Below are positions 32,889-43,928 of a stretch of DNA of 64,000 bases, piece by piece. Within the stretch, counting starts at the first letter, position 1, and every line of letters begins with the position of its first letter. The DNA is from a bacterium (lineage in GTDB: Bacteria > Actinomycetota > Acidimicrobiia > Acidimicrobiales > CATQHL01). The notes under the pieces are model-generated. The model did no database searches. It saw only the letters and a list, made by a program, of their open reading frames with translations, and was not told the origin of the DNA. The position numbers and the translations under genes were made by a program. Where the stretch lies: positions 1 to 64,000 of the forward strand of contig JAPOVS010000052.1 of NCBI GenBank assembly GCA_026708055.1. The letters run 5' to 3'.

Positions 32889-33119
32889 CCCCGGCGGCTT
32901 TGGGGAATCCTGTGCACAACCGACGGGCAACATCTTACGGATCACCACCGCTTCCGCCGGTGACCGTCTGCTCGCCGCTCGCCGCTCGGGAAAAGCGGGC
33001 ATGGCCTCCACAGACAGCCGGCCGGCTGACCTGCGCCGCGAGCGCGAAATGCACAATCCCCAGCCCTACTACCACTACAAACTCATGTACAACAAGAACC
33101 TGAGTGAAGGACGGAACCT
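32889..33119. other. dnaA-dnaN intergenic region, possible oriC
   Basis: In many actinobacteria oriC lies between dnaA and dnaN. This gap is only 231 nt. It contains TGTGCACAA at 32911-32919, the complement of TTGTGCACA, eight of nine matches to TTGTCCACA. I find no further good boxes and no pronounced A/T-rich zone. Its promoter function for dnaN is likely; origin function is uncertain. Confidence 0.4.
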
Positions 33120-34214
33120 GTGAAGTTCAAATGCGAACGGGACACGCTCATCAGCGCCCTCAGCAGAGCCGGTCGCGCCGTGACGACCAAGGCCGGACCT
33201 GTCGTGGGTCTGTCGGGAGTCCTGCTCGAGTTGTCCGGCGACAGTTTGTCCGTTACCGGAAGCGATGTCGACCTGACGATCGCGGACCGGATCACCGTCA
33301 GCGGCAGCGAGAACGGCGCCGCGCTGGTCCAGGCCCGTCTGCTGACCGACATCGTCCGTTCGTTGGATCTGGGAGCGGTGGAGATGGAGTTCGAGGATCA
33401 GGCGCTGAGCGTGCGCGCCGGTCGCTCGGAGTTCTCGCTGCGGACGATGCCGGCGTCGGATTTCCCGCGGATCCCATTGCTCGGCGAGGCCACCGTCACC
33501 GTGGACGGCCAGGCGTTGGTGGGTGGGCTGCGGCAGGTGGTGTCGGCCGCCGGCCGCGACGAGTCGCGTCCGGTTCTGACGGGAGTGTTGCTGACGGCGT
33601 TCGGTGGCGGCTTGCGAGTCGTGGCGACCGACTCGTACCGGTTGGCGCAGCGGGATCTCACCAGTGTGTCGATGGAGGTCGGCGAGAAGGGCGTGCTGGT
33701 GCCGTCACGGGCGCTGGAGGAGGTCAGCCGGCTGGTCGTCGGCGACGTGCGCGTCGGCGTCCAACTCGACGACAACACCGTGCTGTTCGAAGTCGGTGAG
33801 ACGCGCCTGTCGGCGCGCCTGATCAATGGGGACTTTCCGAGCTACGAGGGCCTCATCCCGACCGATCACCCCAACCGGTTGCTGACGAACCGGCAGAACC
33901 TGCTCGATGCCATCCGCCGTGTTCGCCTGCTGGCCCTGGAGCAGGTGCCGATGCGAGTGAGCATGCAGACCGGCGGATTGACGTTGTCCGCACGCGCCCA
34001 GGACGTAGGCGAGGCCACGGAGGAGGTGGCCGCCTCGTATGAAGGTGAGGACTTGGTCATCGCCTTCAACGCGCAGTACCTGCACGACGGTGTGGAGGCG
34101 CTCGACTGTGAGGAGATCGCGTTGCTCACCGCCGACAAGTTGAAGCCGGCGCTGCTGCGCACCCCGGAGGAGGACGACTTCCTGTACGTCCTCATGCCGC
34201 TGCGCATCACCTGA
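33120..34214 (+). CDS. dnaN: DNA polymerase III beta sliding clamp
   Basis: This 364-residue three-domain ring clamp tethers DNA polymerase III. It begins MKFKCERDTLISALSRAGRAV and ends FLYVLMPLRIT, the usual C-terminus of the family. Conserved clamp segments include RPVLTGVLLTAFGGGLRVVATDSYRLA. The GTG start at 33120 has AAGGAC upstream. The recF gene follows after nine bases. Confidence 0.97.
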   Translation: MKFKCERDTLISALSRAGRAVTTKAGPVVGLSGVLLELSGDSLSVTGSDVDLTIADRITVSGSENGAALVQARLLTDIVRSLDLGAVEMEFEDQALSVRAGRSEFSLRTMPASDFPRIPLLGEATVTVDGQALVGGLRQVVSAAGRDESRPVLTGVLLTAFGGGLRVVATDSYRLAQRDLTSVSMEVGEKGVLVPSRALEEVSRLVVGDVRVGVQLDDNTVLFEVGETRLSARLINGDFPSYEGLIPTDHPNRLLTNRQNLLDAIRRVRLLALEQVPMRVSMQTGGLTLSARAQDVGEATEEVAASYEGEDLVIAFNAQYLHDGVEALDCEEIALLTADKLKPALLRTPEEDDFLYVLMPLRIT

Positions 34215-34223
34215 GGAGGCGCG

Positions 34224-35321
34224 CTGCTTCGCTGGCTGGAGGTCACTGACTTCCGTCTGCACAAGAGTGTCGCGCTCCAGCCCGCAGAGGGCTTGACGAT
34301 CGTTCGCGGCCCCAACGGGTCGGGGAAGACGTCGCTCCTGGAGGCGGCGGGCTACCTGGGCACGCTGTCGTCGTTTCGTGGAGCCGGAACGGCTGACCTC
34401 GTCCGGGCCGGCGCCTCCCAGGCGGTGCTGCGCGGGGAGTTCGAGGTGGCCGGTCGCCGGCTGCTGGTGGAGATCGAGCTCCGGCCGGCAGCGGGCCGCA
34501 ACCGGACCCAGGTGAACCGTCAGGCCCTACGCCGGGCCGCGGAACTCCAGGAGCACGTTCCGGTGCTGACCTTCCAGCCCGACGATCTCCTGGTGGTCAA
34601 GGGTTCTCCCGGCGCACGCCGCGATGCAATCGACGGCGCGATCGTCAGCTTGCGGCCCCGCACCGCCGAGGATCGTCGGCGCCTGGCCGCCTGCCTGCGG
34701 CAGCGCAATGCCCTGCTGCGCCAGATCGGCCCCGGGCATCGCATGGACGCCGACAGCGCTCGCTCACTCGACATCTGGGACGATCGGCTCGCGGCGGCGG
34801 GCGAGGTGTGGGCGGGGCATCGGCAGGGCGCGGTCCGCGAACTTCAGCCGCGCATGGAGCGTCTCTTCCGGGAACTCAGCGGTGACAGCTCGAGTGCCGT
34901 GGAGATGTCGTACGAACCGGCCTGGCTGGCTGCGGGGCTCCAGGCCGCCCTGAAGGAGGCTCGCGGCGAGGACCTGCAGCGCGCGGTCACGACTGTCGGT
35001 CCGCACCGCGATGACCTGGACTGGCGGCTTGACCGCCTGCCGGCCCGAACGCACGCTTCGCAGGGCAACCAGAGGTGCCTTTCCCTCGCCCTGCGCCTGG
35101 CACTGCACGAGACGATGACTGCGGCGTCCGGCGTACCCCCGCTCCTGTTGCTGGACGACGTCTTCTCCGAGTTGGATCCCGAGCGCCAGGAGCGACTGCT
35201 GGCTTTGCTGCCGGCCGGGCAGATCCTGCTGGCGACCGCCGGAGAGGTTCCCCCGGCGGCACGCCCGGCACAGGTCTTGTGGGTCGAGGAGTTGCCGGCG
35301 GCCCCCGCGGCAACCCCATGA
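34224..35321 (+). CDS. recF: DNA replication and repair protein RecF, apparent CTG start
   Basis: RecF is an SMC-like ATPase that loads RecA at gaps. The 365-residue protein has Walker A GPNGSGKTSLLEA, signature SQGNQRCLSLALRLA and Walker B PLLLLDDVFSELDPERQERLLALL. The conserved N-terminus (LRWLEVTDFRLHKSVALQPAEGLTIVRGPNG) begins at CTG 34224, four nt after GGAGG. The first usual start in frame is a TTG at 34293, which would delete the first beta-strand just before the P-loop. It lies between dnaN and dciA and overlaps dciA by four bases. Confidence 0.88.
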   Translation: MLRWLEVTDFRLHKSVALQPAEGLTIVRGPNGSGKTSLLEAAGYLGTLSSFRGAGTADLVRAGASQAVLRGEFEVAGRRLLVEIELRPAAGRNRTQVNRQALRRAAELQEHVPVLTFQPDDLLVVKGSPGARRDAIDGAIVSLRPRTAEDRRRLAACLRQRNALLRQIGPGHRMDADSARSLDIWDDRLAAAGEVWAGHRQGAVRELQPRMERLFRELSGDSSSAVEMSYEPAWLAAGLQAALKEARGEDLQRAVTTVGPHRDDLDWRLDRLPARTHASQGNQRCLSLALRLALHETMTAASGVPPLLLLDDVFSELDPERQERLLALLPAGQILLATAGEVPPAARPAQVLWVEELPAAPAATP

Positions 35322-35662
35322 GCCGGGCATCCGGCAGCCGGCGCGGGCCGCGCCACGTCTCCGATGGCCTGAACCGGCTCTTGGGGGGGCTCGGCTCGCC
35401 TTCCGCGGATGTCCTGGTGGCCCTTTTCGAGCACTGGCCGGAGGTCGCCGGCCCCACACTCGCCGAGCGCGCCCGGCCGGCGCGCCTCGTCCACCGCCGG
35501 CTGACCGTCGATGTTGACGATCCGGCGCTGGCTGCGCAGGTGCGTTTGCTGGAGAGCGAATTGCTGGCCCGTCTGGCCGAGCGGCTGGGCCACGGGAAAG
35601 TGCAGTTCATTCGCCCGAGGGTCGCTGGCAGAAGCAACCGGGACGGGCGGCGGAGGCGGTAG
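35318..35662 (+). CDS. DciA-like DUF721 protein
   Basis: This 114-residue protein has the DUF721 core: WPEVAGPTLAERARPARLVHRRLTVDVDDPALAAQVRLLESELLARLAERLG. The DciA family loads the replicative helicase DnaB in bacteria lacking DnaC/DnaI. The ATG overlaps the recF TGA (ATGA). The position recF-dciA-gyrB is conserved in actinobacteria. The C-terminus is a short basic tail. Confidence 0.85.
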   Translation: MSRASGSRRGPRHVSDGLNRLLGGLGSPSADVLVALFEHWPEVAGPTLAERARPARLVHRRLTVDVDDPALAAQVRLLESELLARLAERLGHGKVQFIRPRVAGRSNRDGRRRR

Positions 35663-37834
<2,172 letters not shown>

Positions 37835-37839
37835 ACGGC

Positions 37840-40314
37840 GTGAGCGGCAAACCGCCGGACGGTCCAATCGAGGACGTGACACCTTCCGCCGCGGCCGGCG
37901 ACGGGGTCGAGACCATCGAGATCCAGACCGAGATGGAGCAGTCCTTCCTGGACTACGCCATGTCGGTCATCGTGGCTCGCGCCCTGCCTGACGTGCGCGA
38001 CGGTCTCAAGCCGGTCCATCGGCGGATCCTGTGGTCGATGGCGTCCAACGGGCTTCGCCACGACAGGGGTCACGTGAAGTGCGCCACCGTGGTCGGCGAC
38101 GTGATCGCGCGTTATCACCCCCACGGCGACACAGCCGTGTATGACGCCCTGGTGCGCATGGGCCAGGATTTCAGCCTGCGGCATCTGCTGATCGATCCTC
38201 ACGGCAACTTCGGCTCACCGGCCGACCCGCCGGCTGCCTACCGCTACACCGAGTGCCGCCTGTCGGAGCTCAGCGGCGCCATGTTGGCCGGACTCGACGA
38301 GGAGACGGTGGACTTCGTCGCCAACTTCGACGGTCGCCACCGCGAACCCGAAGTGCTGCCGTCGCGTTTCCCGAATCTGCTGGTGAACGGCAGCCAGGGA
38401 ATCGCCGTGGGGATGGCGACCAACATCCCGCCGCACAACTTCGGCGAGATCGCCGATGCCGTGCTGCACCTGCTCGCGCACCCCGACGCCACTGTTGAAG
38501 AACTCATGCAGTTCGTGCGCGGCCCGGACTTCCCCACCGGCGGGCAGATCCTGGGCCGTTCGGGGATCGAGGAGGCCTACCGGACCGGGCGCGGCACGCT
38601 GCGCCTGCGCGGGCAGGCGGAGATCGCCACCGAAGGACGCGCCACCCGCATCGTCGTCAGCCAGATCCCCTACCAGGTCAGCGTGGAGGCCATCGAGCGC
38701 CGTGCCGCCCACCTGGTGGAGACCAAGGTACTGACGGGTATCAGGGACATCCGCAACGAGTCGGCCAAGGGGCGGACCCGGCTGGTCTTCGAGTTGACGC
38801 GTGACGCCCCGGCATTGGTCATCCTGAACAACCTCTACAAGCACACCCCGCTGCAGGTGTCGTTCTCGGTGAACATAGTGGCGCTCGTCGACGGAGTGCC
38901 GCGCACGCTCAGCCTGGCCGAGTTGCTTCGGGCGTACGTGGCCCACCAGGTCGAAGTCGTGCGGCGCCGCTCGGAGTTCCGCCTCGCGCGGGCGACCGAG
39001 CGGGCACACATCGTCGAGGGCCTGCTGCGAGCGCTCGACATGCTGGACGAGGTGATCGCCCTCATCCGCTCATCGGACGACCGACCCGAGGCCCGCAGCG
39101 GCCTCATGGCCGAGCCCTTCGACTTCAGCGAGGTGCAGGCCAATCACATACTGGACACACCGCTCGGACGCCTCACCCGTCTGGGGCGCAGCGAGCTGGC
39201 TGCGGAGTTGGACGAGTTGCGTGCCACCATCGCCGAGCTGGAGGCCATCCTGGCCGACGAGTCGCGGCTGCGGGGGGTCATCCGCGGCGAGTTGTCGGCG
39301 CTGCGCGAGCAGTTCGTCGACGCCCGGCGCACCGAGTTGGCGATCGATCCGGGCGAGTTCGACATCGAGGACCTCATCGACGACGAGGACCTCGTGTTCA
39401 TCATGACCGGCGGCGGCTACGTGAAGACCACCTCCGCCGATGCGTTCCGCACCCAGGGCCGCGGCGGGCGCGGCGTGGCGGGCGCCAAGCTTAAGGAAGG
39501 CGACTACATCAGCGCCGTCATCCACACCTCGGCGCACGCCTACCTGCTGTTCTTCACCAACCGCGGTCGTGTGCACCGGCTGCGGGCGCATCAGATCCCC
39601 ATGGCTGGCCGCTCGGCGCGCGGTACCGCCGTCGTCAACCTGCTGCAGCTGGCGGAGGGGGAGCGGGTGGCGGCGGTGATCGACACCCGTGACTACGAGA
39701 CCAACCCCTATCTGGTGTTCGCCACTCGCCGCGGCCGGGTGAAGAAGACCAAGTTCTCCGCGTACCAGAGCCGGTACCGGGGGCTGCGGGCCATCAACCT
39801 TCGCGATGATGACGAGTTGGTGCAGGTCCTGCCGTTCGGCGAGGGTGATCACGTCTGCCTCGTGACCCGGCGCGGCAACCTGCTGCGATTCACCTCCTCT
39901 GCCGAAGAGGTACGCGCCACCGGGCGGGAGACCCAGGGCGTGCAGGGGATGAGGATGCGCCAGCGCGACGAGGTGGTCGCCATGGTGCGTGAGCGGCCCG
40001 ATCAGCAGCTGCTGATCGTGACCGACGAGGGATTCGGCAAGCGCACCGGCTTCGACGCCTTCACGTCGCGTCACCGCGGCGGGCTGGGCATGCGGGCGGT
40101 GCGGCTCGTGGAGCGGAAAGGCGAGGTGGTGGCAGCCCTCGGCGTCTCCGAGAGCGATGAGGTGATGGTGGTGGCGAGTGACGGCGTCGTCATCCGCCTG
40201 CCGGTGGCGGATGTCTCTGCGCAGGGCAGGGACGCCACCGGTGTCAAGGTCATGAAGATCGACGGCGACCGGAAGGTCAGCGCGGTCACGTTGGTTCCCC
40301 GCGAAGAACCCTGA
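37840..40314 (+). CDS. gyrA: DNA gyrase subunit A
   Basis: This 824-residue subunit cuts and rejoins DNA. The winged-helix region has YHPHGDTAVYDALVRMGQDFSLRHLL with the catalytic tyrosine in AAYRYTECRLSE. At the position of E. coli Ser83 a Thr is present, followed two residues on by V-Y-D, so the quinolone-site Asp is kept. The beta-pinwheel begins near FIMTGGGYVKTTSADAFRTQGRGGRG, where the GyrA-box reads QGRGGRG. Start GTG 37840 lies five bases after the gyrB stop. Confidence 0.97.
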   Translation: MSGKPPDGPIEDVTPSAAAGDGVETIEIQTEMEQSFLDYAMSVIVARALPDVRDGLKPVHRRILWSMASNGLRHDRGHVKCATVVGDVIARYHPHGDTAVYDALVRMGQDFSLRHLLIDPHGNFGSPADPPAAYRYTECRLSELSGAMLAGLDEETVDFVANFDGRHREPEVLPSRFPNLLVNGSQGIAVGMATNIPPHNFGEIADAVLHLLAHPDATVEELMQFVRGPDFPTGGQILGRSGIEEAYRTGRGTLRLRGQAEIATEGRATRIVVSQIPYQVSVEAIERRAAHLVETKVLTGIRDIRNESAKGRTRLVFELTRDAPALVILNNLYKHTPLQVSFSVNIVALVDGVPRTLSLAELLRAYVAHQVEVVRRRSEFRLARATERAHIVEGLLRALDMLDEVIALIRSSDDRPEARSGLMAEPFDFSEVQANHILDTPLGRLTRLGRSELAAELDELRATIAELEAILADESRLRGVIRGELSALREQFVDARRTELAIDPGEFDIEDLIDDEDLVFIMTGGGYVKTTSADAFRTQGRGGRGVAGAKLKEGDYISAVIHTSAHAYLLFFTNRGRVHRLRAHQIPMAGRSARGTAVVNLLQLAEGERVAAVIDTRDYETNPYLVFATRRGRVKKTKFSAYQSRYRGLRAINLRDDDELVQVLPFGEGDHVCLVTRRGNLLRFTSSAEEVRATGRETQGVQGMRMRQRDEVVAMVRERPDQQLLIVTDEGFGKRTGFDAFTSRHRGGLGMRAVRLVERKGEVVAALGVSESDEVMVVASDGVVIRLPVADVSAQGRDATGVKVMKIDGDRKVSAVTLVPREEP

Positions 40315-40373
40315 CGCTCCGCCGGCGACGGTCTCCCCGGTCGCTGGGCCGCGGCGGGGAAGGGGGCCAGATC

Positions 40374-40874
40374 ATGCCTCTGGTGTTGCTGTGCGTCGTG
40401 GCCGTCGCCGCGGCCGGACTCGTGTTGGCGCAGCTGGCGGGGCGTGCGCAGTTGATGGCCCGTGCGCAGACCGCCGCGGACGCGGCCGCCTTGGCGGGGG
40501 CGGGGGACCGGCGCGGCGCCGCGGTCGAGTTGGCCGCGGCCAACGGGGCCGAACTCACCGGCTTCGAGGCGGACGGCAGTGTGGCTCGGGTGGAGGTGAG
40601 GCTCGGCGGCGAGGTCGCCGCGGCCGCGGCGGAGCGGTCGCCGCCGCCTGTGGCACCGGCGCTGGCGGCGGCGCTGGACCGGGCGAGTGAGATCCTGGGC
40701 AATGACGTCGCCGGCTCGGTTCGGCTGCTCGGCCCGCTGGGAGCGGGTGGGATCGAGGTGCCGCGATCGCTGGCAGTGCGACTGGCGGTGCTGAGTCATC
40801 GCACCGGGCTGTGCCGAGCCGGAAGTGGTCGTCCCGTACACTTCGTGCTGTGTCCGGGGATCCATCGGGACTGA
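40374..40874 (+). CDS. TadE/TadG-like secreted or membrane protein
   Basis: This 166-residue protein has an N-terminal hydrophobic helix (about 2-22) followed by the pattern GRAQLMARAQTAADAAALAGAGDRRGAAVELAAANGAEL, typical of TadE/TadG-like pilus-assembly and actinobacterial 'secretion/TadE-like' proteins. The rest has no recognised domain. ATG 40374 follows a GGGG-rich stretch. It is inserted between gyrA and the DUF3566 gene, which are usually adjacent. No tad ATPase or other pilus gene is nearby. Confidence 0.65.
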   Translation: MPLVLLCVVAVAAAGLVLAQLAGRAQLMARAQTAADAAALAGAGDRRGAAVELAAANGAELTGFEADGSVARVEVRLGGEVAAAAAERSPPPVAPALAAALDRASEILGNDVAGSVRLLGPLGAGGIEVPRSLAVRLAVLSHRTGLCRAGSGRPVHFVLCPGIHRD

Positions 40875-41443
40875 GCCCCTCGGCCGCGCCGCCCGATGCC
40901 GGGCACCGGCGGGGAGCCGAAGCCGAGGAGCGGGGCGGTCGGCGGTCGGCCGGCGCGGCGCCGTCCGAGCGCTGGACGATGGGCGAACGCCGCCGCCGCC
41001 GCCGGCTGCAGATCCGCAGCGTGCGCCGGATCGTGCGTCGCGTCGAGCTCTGGTCGGTGCTGAAGCTGTCGCTGATCCTGTATCTCTGCCTGTGGGCGGT
41101 GCTGCTGGTGGCAGCGTTGATCTTGTGGAGCGCGGTGGACTCGACCGGCCTGATCGACCGCATCGAAGCGTTCGTGACGCAGATCTTCGGGCTCGAGAGC
41201 TTCGAGTTCGTGCCGGGGCAGATCTTCCGGGTGTACGCCCTGGCCAGCCTGGTGATGGCGTTCCTCGCCACGGTGTTCAACGTCATGGCGGCCGTCCTCT
41301 TCAATCTCATCAGCGAGCTGGTGGGCGGCCTGCGGATCATGCTCGTGGAGGAGGAGTCGACGCGCTTCCGCCCGCCACGTGCCCGCCCCCGGCCGCTGCG
41401 GGATCGGGTGCCGTCCAGGGGACCGGTCAGGTCACACCGCTGA
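40850..41443 (+). CDS. DUF3566 membrane protein
   Basis: This is a 197-residue protein if GTG 40850 is used; an ATG at 40979 would give a shorter form beginning MGERRRRRRLQ, and neither has a strong ribosome site. The C-terminal domain has two helices (about LKLSLILYLCLWAVLLVAALILW and YALASLVMAFLATVFNVMAAVLFN), with the family ending LVGGLRIMLVEEE. DUF3566 proteins follow gyrA in actinobacteria (Rv0007) and have been linked to cell division. The N-terminal part is disordered, Gly/Arg/Ala-rich. Confidence 0.8.
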   Translation: MSGDPSGLSPSAAPPDAGHRRGAEAEERGGRRSAGAAPSERWTMGERRRRRRLQIRSVRRIVRRVELWSVLKLSLILYLCLWAVLLVAALILWSAVDSTGLIDRIEAFVTQIFGLESFEFVPGQIFRVYALASLVMAFLATVFNVMAAVLFNLISELVGGLRIMLVEEESTRFRPPRARPRPLRDRVPSRGPVRSHR

Positions 41444-41503
41444 GCGCTCCGGCGGCCGCCGCCGGTGGGCGCCGGGTGGGGCGGCGCTAGCGTTGAGTCT
41501 TCC

Positions 41504-41577
<74 letters not shown>

Positions 41578-41599
41578 CGCGGTCGCTAGAGTCGCCGTT

Positions 41600-41746
41600 G
41601 TGCGCGACGTGTTCGGGCGGATGGCGACGTTCGTTCTGGCCGCCCTGGCGATCCTCGTCATGGACCGGATCATGCGGATCTGCACCGAGGTCCAGCCGGC
41701 CCGCCAGGGAGGCTGGCGACCGTTGCGCGGTCCGGGCCTGACCTGA
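41600..41746 (+). CDS. possible 48-residue membrane peptide
   Basis: A GTG-started frame after tRNA-Ile encodes a single hydrophobic helix (FGRMATFVLAALAILVMDRIM) and a short basic tail. It ends 26 nt before the oxidoreductase ATG. No ribosome site is evident and no family is recognised, so it may be chance; the hydrophobic pattern and tight spacing are its support. Confidence 0.35.
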   Translation: MRDVFGRMATFVLAALAILVMDRIMRICTEVQPARQGGWRPLRGPGLT

Positions 41747-41772
41747 ACCGCCGCGCCCGCGGGCTGGAGCGG

Positions 41773-42753
41773 ATGCGTCTCGGGGTCGTCGGCACCGGTG
41801 CGGTCGGGGCGCGCCTCGCCCGGATTCTCGCCGCCGCCGAGGGCGTGGAGTCCGTGGCGGTGTGTGGGCGGAGTCCGGCCTCGGCCGCCGAGGTCGTGCG
41901 TGCGGTTCCTGGCACGATTGCCGCCGGTCTGGGGGACTTGCAGCGCGCTGATGCCGCGGTGCTGGCGACGCCGTCGGGCACGCAGTGGCCCATGGCGGTC
42001 CAGCTGGTCCGGGCCGGTGTGGCGGTCGTGTCGGTCTCTGGAGATCCGGGCGAGGTCCGGGGACTGCTGGCACTGGACGCCACGGCACGCGAGCGGGGGG
42101 TGCCGGTCGTGCTGGGGGCGGCCTTCTCGCCCGGGTTGACGTGCGTGCTGGCGGCTCACGCCGCCGGCTGGTTCGACACGGTGATTGCGGTTCACGTCGC
42201 CCGCCAGGGCACGGGCGGGCCGGCCTGCGCTCGCCGCTACCACGCGGCGCTGGGCCGCAGTGCCTGGATCTGGCTCGACGGCAGTTGGGTACGCCGTCGC
42301 GGCGGTTCGGGCCGCGAGTTGTGCTGGTTCCCCGACCCGGTCGGCCCGGCGGACTGCTATTTCGGCGCGCTCGCCGAGCCGCAGCTCCTGAACCGCCTGT
42401 TCCCGGACGCGACGACCCTCACAGCTCGGCGGGCCGCCGATCGTCAGGATCGGCTGACATCGCATCTCCCCATGCTCACACCCCCGTATGCGGAGGGCGG
42501 CCTCGGGGCTGTGCGGGTGGCTGTCAGCGGAACGCTGCAGGGCGAGAGCGCCCAGCGAGTGCTGGGCGTGGCGCACAATCCCGCTGCGGCCACTGCCGCG
42601 GTGGCCGCCACGGCAGTCCTGTCACTGGCGGCCGGCAGGGCGCGCCGTCGCGGCGCCATGGGGCTGGCGGAAGCGCTCGCGCCCTTGAGCTTCCTGAGCG
42701 CCTTGACCGAGCGGGGGATTACTCCCGTGCTCTTCGAGGGCGTCGGCCTCTAG
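41773..42753 (+). CDS. NAD(P)-binding oxidoreductase, saccharopine-dehydrogenase-like
   Basis: This 326-residue protein begins with a Rossmann motif MRLGVVGTGAVGARLARILAAAEG followed by VAVCGRS and the strand ADAAVLATPS. It resembles saccharopine dehydrogenase/Gfo-Idh-type proteins, but I cannot assign a substrate. The middle region (GAAFSPGLTCVLAAHAAGWFDTVIAVHVARQGTGGPAC) is the type found in amino-acid dehydrogenase-like proteins. No signal peptide is seen. It is convergent with the phosphatase gene. Confidence 0.75.
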   Translation: MRLGVVGTGAVGARLARILAAAEGVESVAVCGRSPASAAEVVRAVPGTIAAGLGDLQRADAAVLATPSGTQWPMAVQLVRAGVAVVSVSGDPGEVRGLLALDATARERGVPVVLGAAFSPGLTCVLAAHAAGWFDTVIAVHVARQGTGGPACARRYHAALGRSAWIWLDGSWVRRRGGSGRELCWFPDPVGPADCYFGALAEPQLLNRLFPDATTLTARRAADRQDRLTSHLPMLTPPYAEGGLGAVRVAVSGTLQGESAQRVLGVAHNPAAATAAVAATAVLSLAAGRARRRGAMGLAEALAPLSFLSALTERGITPVLFEGVGL

Positions 42754-42756
42754 ACG

Positions 42757-43539
42757 TCACCGCGTCAGCAGCCGCACGACCGCGTCGTGCACGTGGCCGT
42801 TGGTGGACACCACGTCGCCTGCCTGCGGCAATGGGGCGCCGTCGTAGTCCGTGATGGTTCCGCCCGCCTCCGGAACGATGACGAGCATCGGGGCGACGTC
42901 CCACAGGGCCAGGCCGGCGTCGAGCATGATCTCCGCTCGCCCGGTGGCCAGCAGCACGTACCCGTAGCCGTCGCCCCAGGTCCGAACGAGCGGGCCGGGT
43001 TCCAGCAGCAGGCGGAGCCCCCGTTCCGGTAGGTACTCGATGCCGCTGGTCACCAGGTAGGACTCCTCGAGGTGCCCGGTGTCGCTTACCCGGGCGGGGC
43101 GCACCTCTCCGGCGTAGTTGTGTTCGGCGCCGAGGCCCCGGCCGGCGGCGACGGACTCGCTCAGCGGCGGGACGTGAGCGACTCCGACGGCGGGTCCGAC
43201 CTCGTCGATCAGCGCCAGCAGGGTTGTGAAGAGGGGCACGCCGCGCACGAAGCTGCGTGTCCCGTCGATGGGATCGATCACCCAGCTTCTGCCACTGCTG
43301 CCCTCGACGTTGCCGAACTCCTCGCCGATGACGGCGTCGTCGGGGTAGCGCCGGGCCAGTTCGAGCCGCAGGAACTCCTCGGCGGCCCGGTCGGCCTCGG
43401 TGACCGGGCTGCCGTCGGTCTTGGTCCGGCTGGTCAGGCTGCGAGGCGAGAACCACCGCATCGCCACCTGCCCGGCCCGCGCCGCCAGTTCGGTGGCCTC
43501 CGAAACCAGTTCGGCGTCGACCGCCCGGGCAGAAGTCAC
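42757..43539 (-). CDS. inositol-monophosphatase family phosphatase, histidinol-phosphatase-like
   Basis: This 260-residue Mg-dependent phosphatase shows GEEFG, the metal motif DPIDGTRSFVRGVPLF and the second motif WDVAPMLVIVPEAGG. The GDGYGYVLLATGRAEIMLD block matches the HisN type of histidinol-phosphatase in actinobacteria, but inositol phosphatase activity is also possible. It starts with GTG 43539. No other histidine gene is adjacent. Confidence 0.85.
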   Translation of the reverse strand: MTSARAVDAELVSEATELAARAGQVAMRWFSPRSLTSRTKTDGSPVTEADRAAEEFLRLELARRYPDDAVIGEEFGNVEGSSGRSWVIDPIDGTRSFVRGVPLFTTLLALIDEVGPAVGVAHVPPLSESVAAGRGLGAEHNYAGEVRPARVSDTGHLEESYLVTSGIEYLPERGLRLLLEPGPLVRTWGDGYGYVLLATGRAEIMLDAGLALWDVAPMLVIVPEAGGTITDYDGAPLPQAGDVVSTNGHVHDAVVRLLTR

Positions 43540-43662
43540 GACCGCAGGCTAACGGTGCGGCACCGCAGCACTGGTCGGCGACGGGTTGCGGTGCACGGCC
43601 CGTGCGGGCGGTCCGAGCCGTTTGGCCATGGCGGCGACCGCGGGCCCGCGGACCGCCACGAG

Positions 43663-43737
43663 CGCGCTCGGAGGGACTCGAACCCCCAACCTTCTGATCC
43701 GTAGTCAGATGCTCTGTCCAAATTGAGCTACGAGCGC
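43663..43737 (-). tRNA. tRNA-Arg (ACG)
   Basis: On the minus strand acceptor GCGCTCG pairs with CGAGCGC; the anticodon stem TCTGA/TCAGA encloses CTACGGA, giving anticodon ACG. The T-arm GGGGGTTCGAGTCCCTC is regular. CCA is not encoded. Confidence 0.95.
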
Positions 43738-43815
43738 ATGGGTGCCGGCCGACGGTGGCCGGACGGCGGTTCCCAAGTATGGCCCAGCGGCGGCGCTTTG
43801 GCTCGGCCGTGTCGG

Positions 43816-43900
43816 CGGAGGGAGGGGGATTCGAACCCCCGGGGTCGTGAAACCCAACGGTTTTCAAGACCGTCGCAATCGTCCGCTCTGCCATCCCTCC
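43816..43900 (-). tRNA. tRNA-Ser (TGA)
   Basis: This 85-nt minus-strand tRNA has a long variable arm, as expected for Ser. Acceptor GGAGGGA pairs with TCCCTCC; the anticodon stem ACGGT/ACCGT encloses CTTGAAA, giving anticodon TGA. The discriminator is G, as required for serine. Confidence 0.96.
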
Positions 43901-43928
43901 CGCGGCGAGGCTACCCGCGGTGGCCTCC

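Noticed and set aside
43663-43900. Integration (attachment) site at the tRNA-Arg/tRNA-Ser pair
   Set aside because: No integrase, no direct repeat of a tRNA 3' end and no change in gene content next to it.
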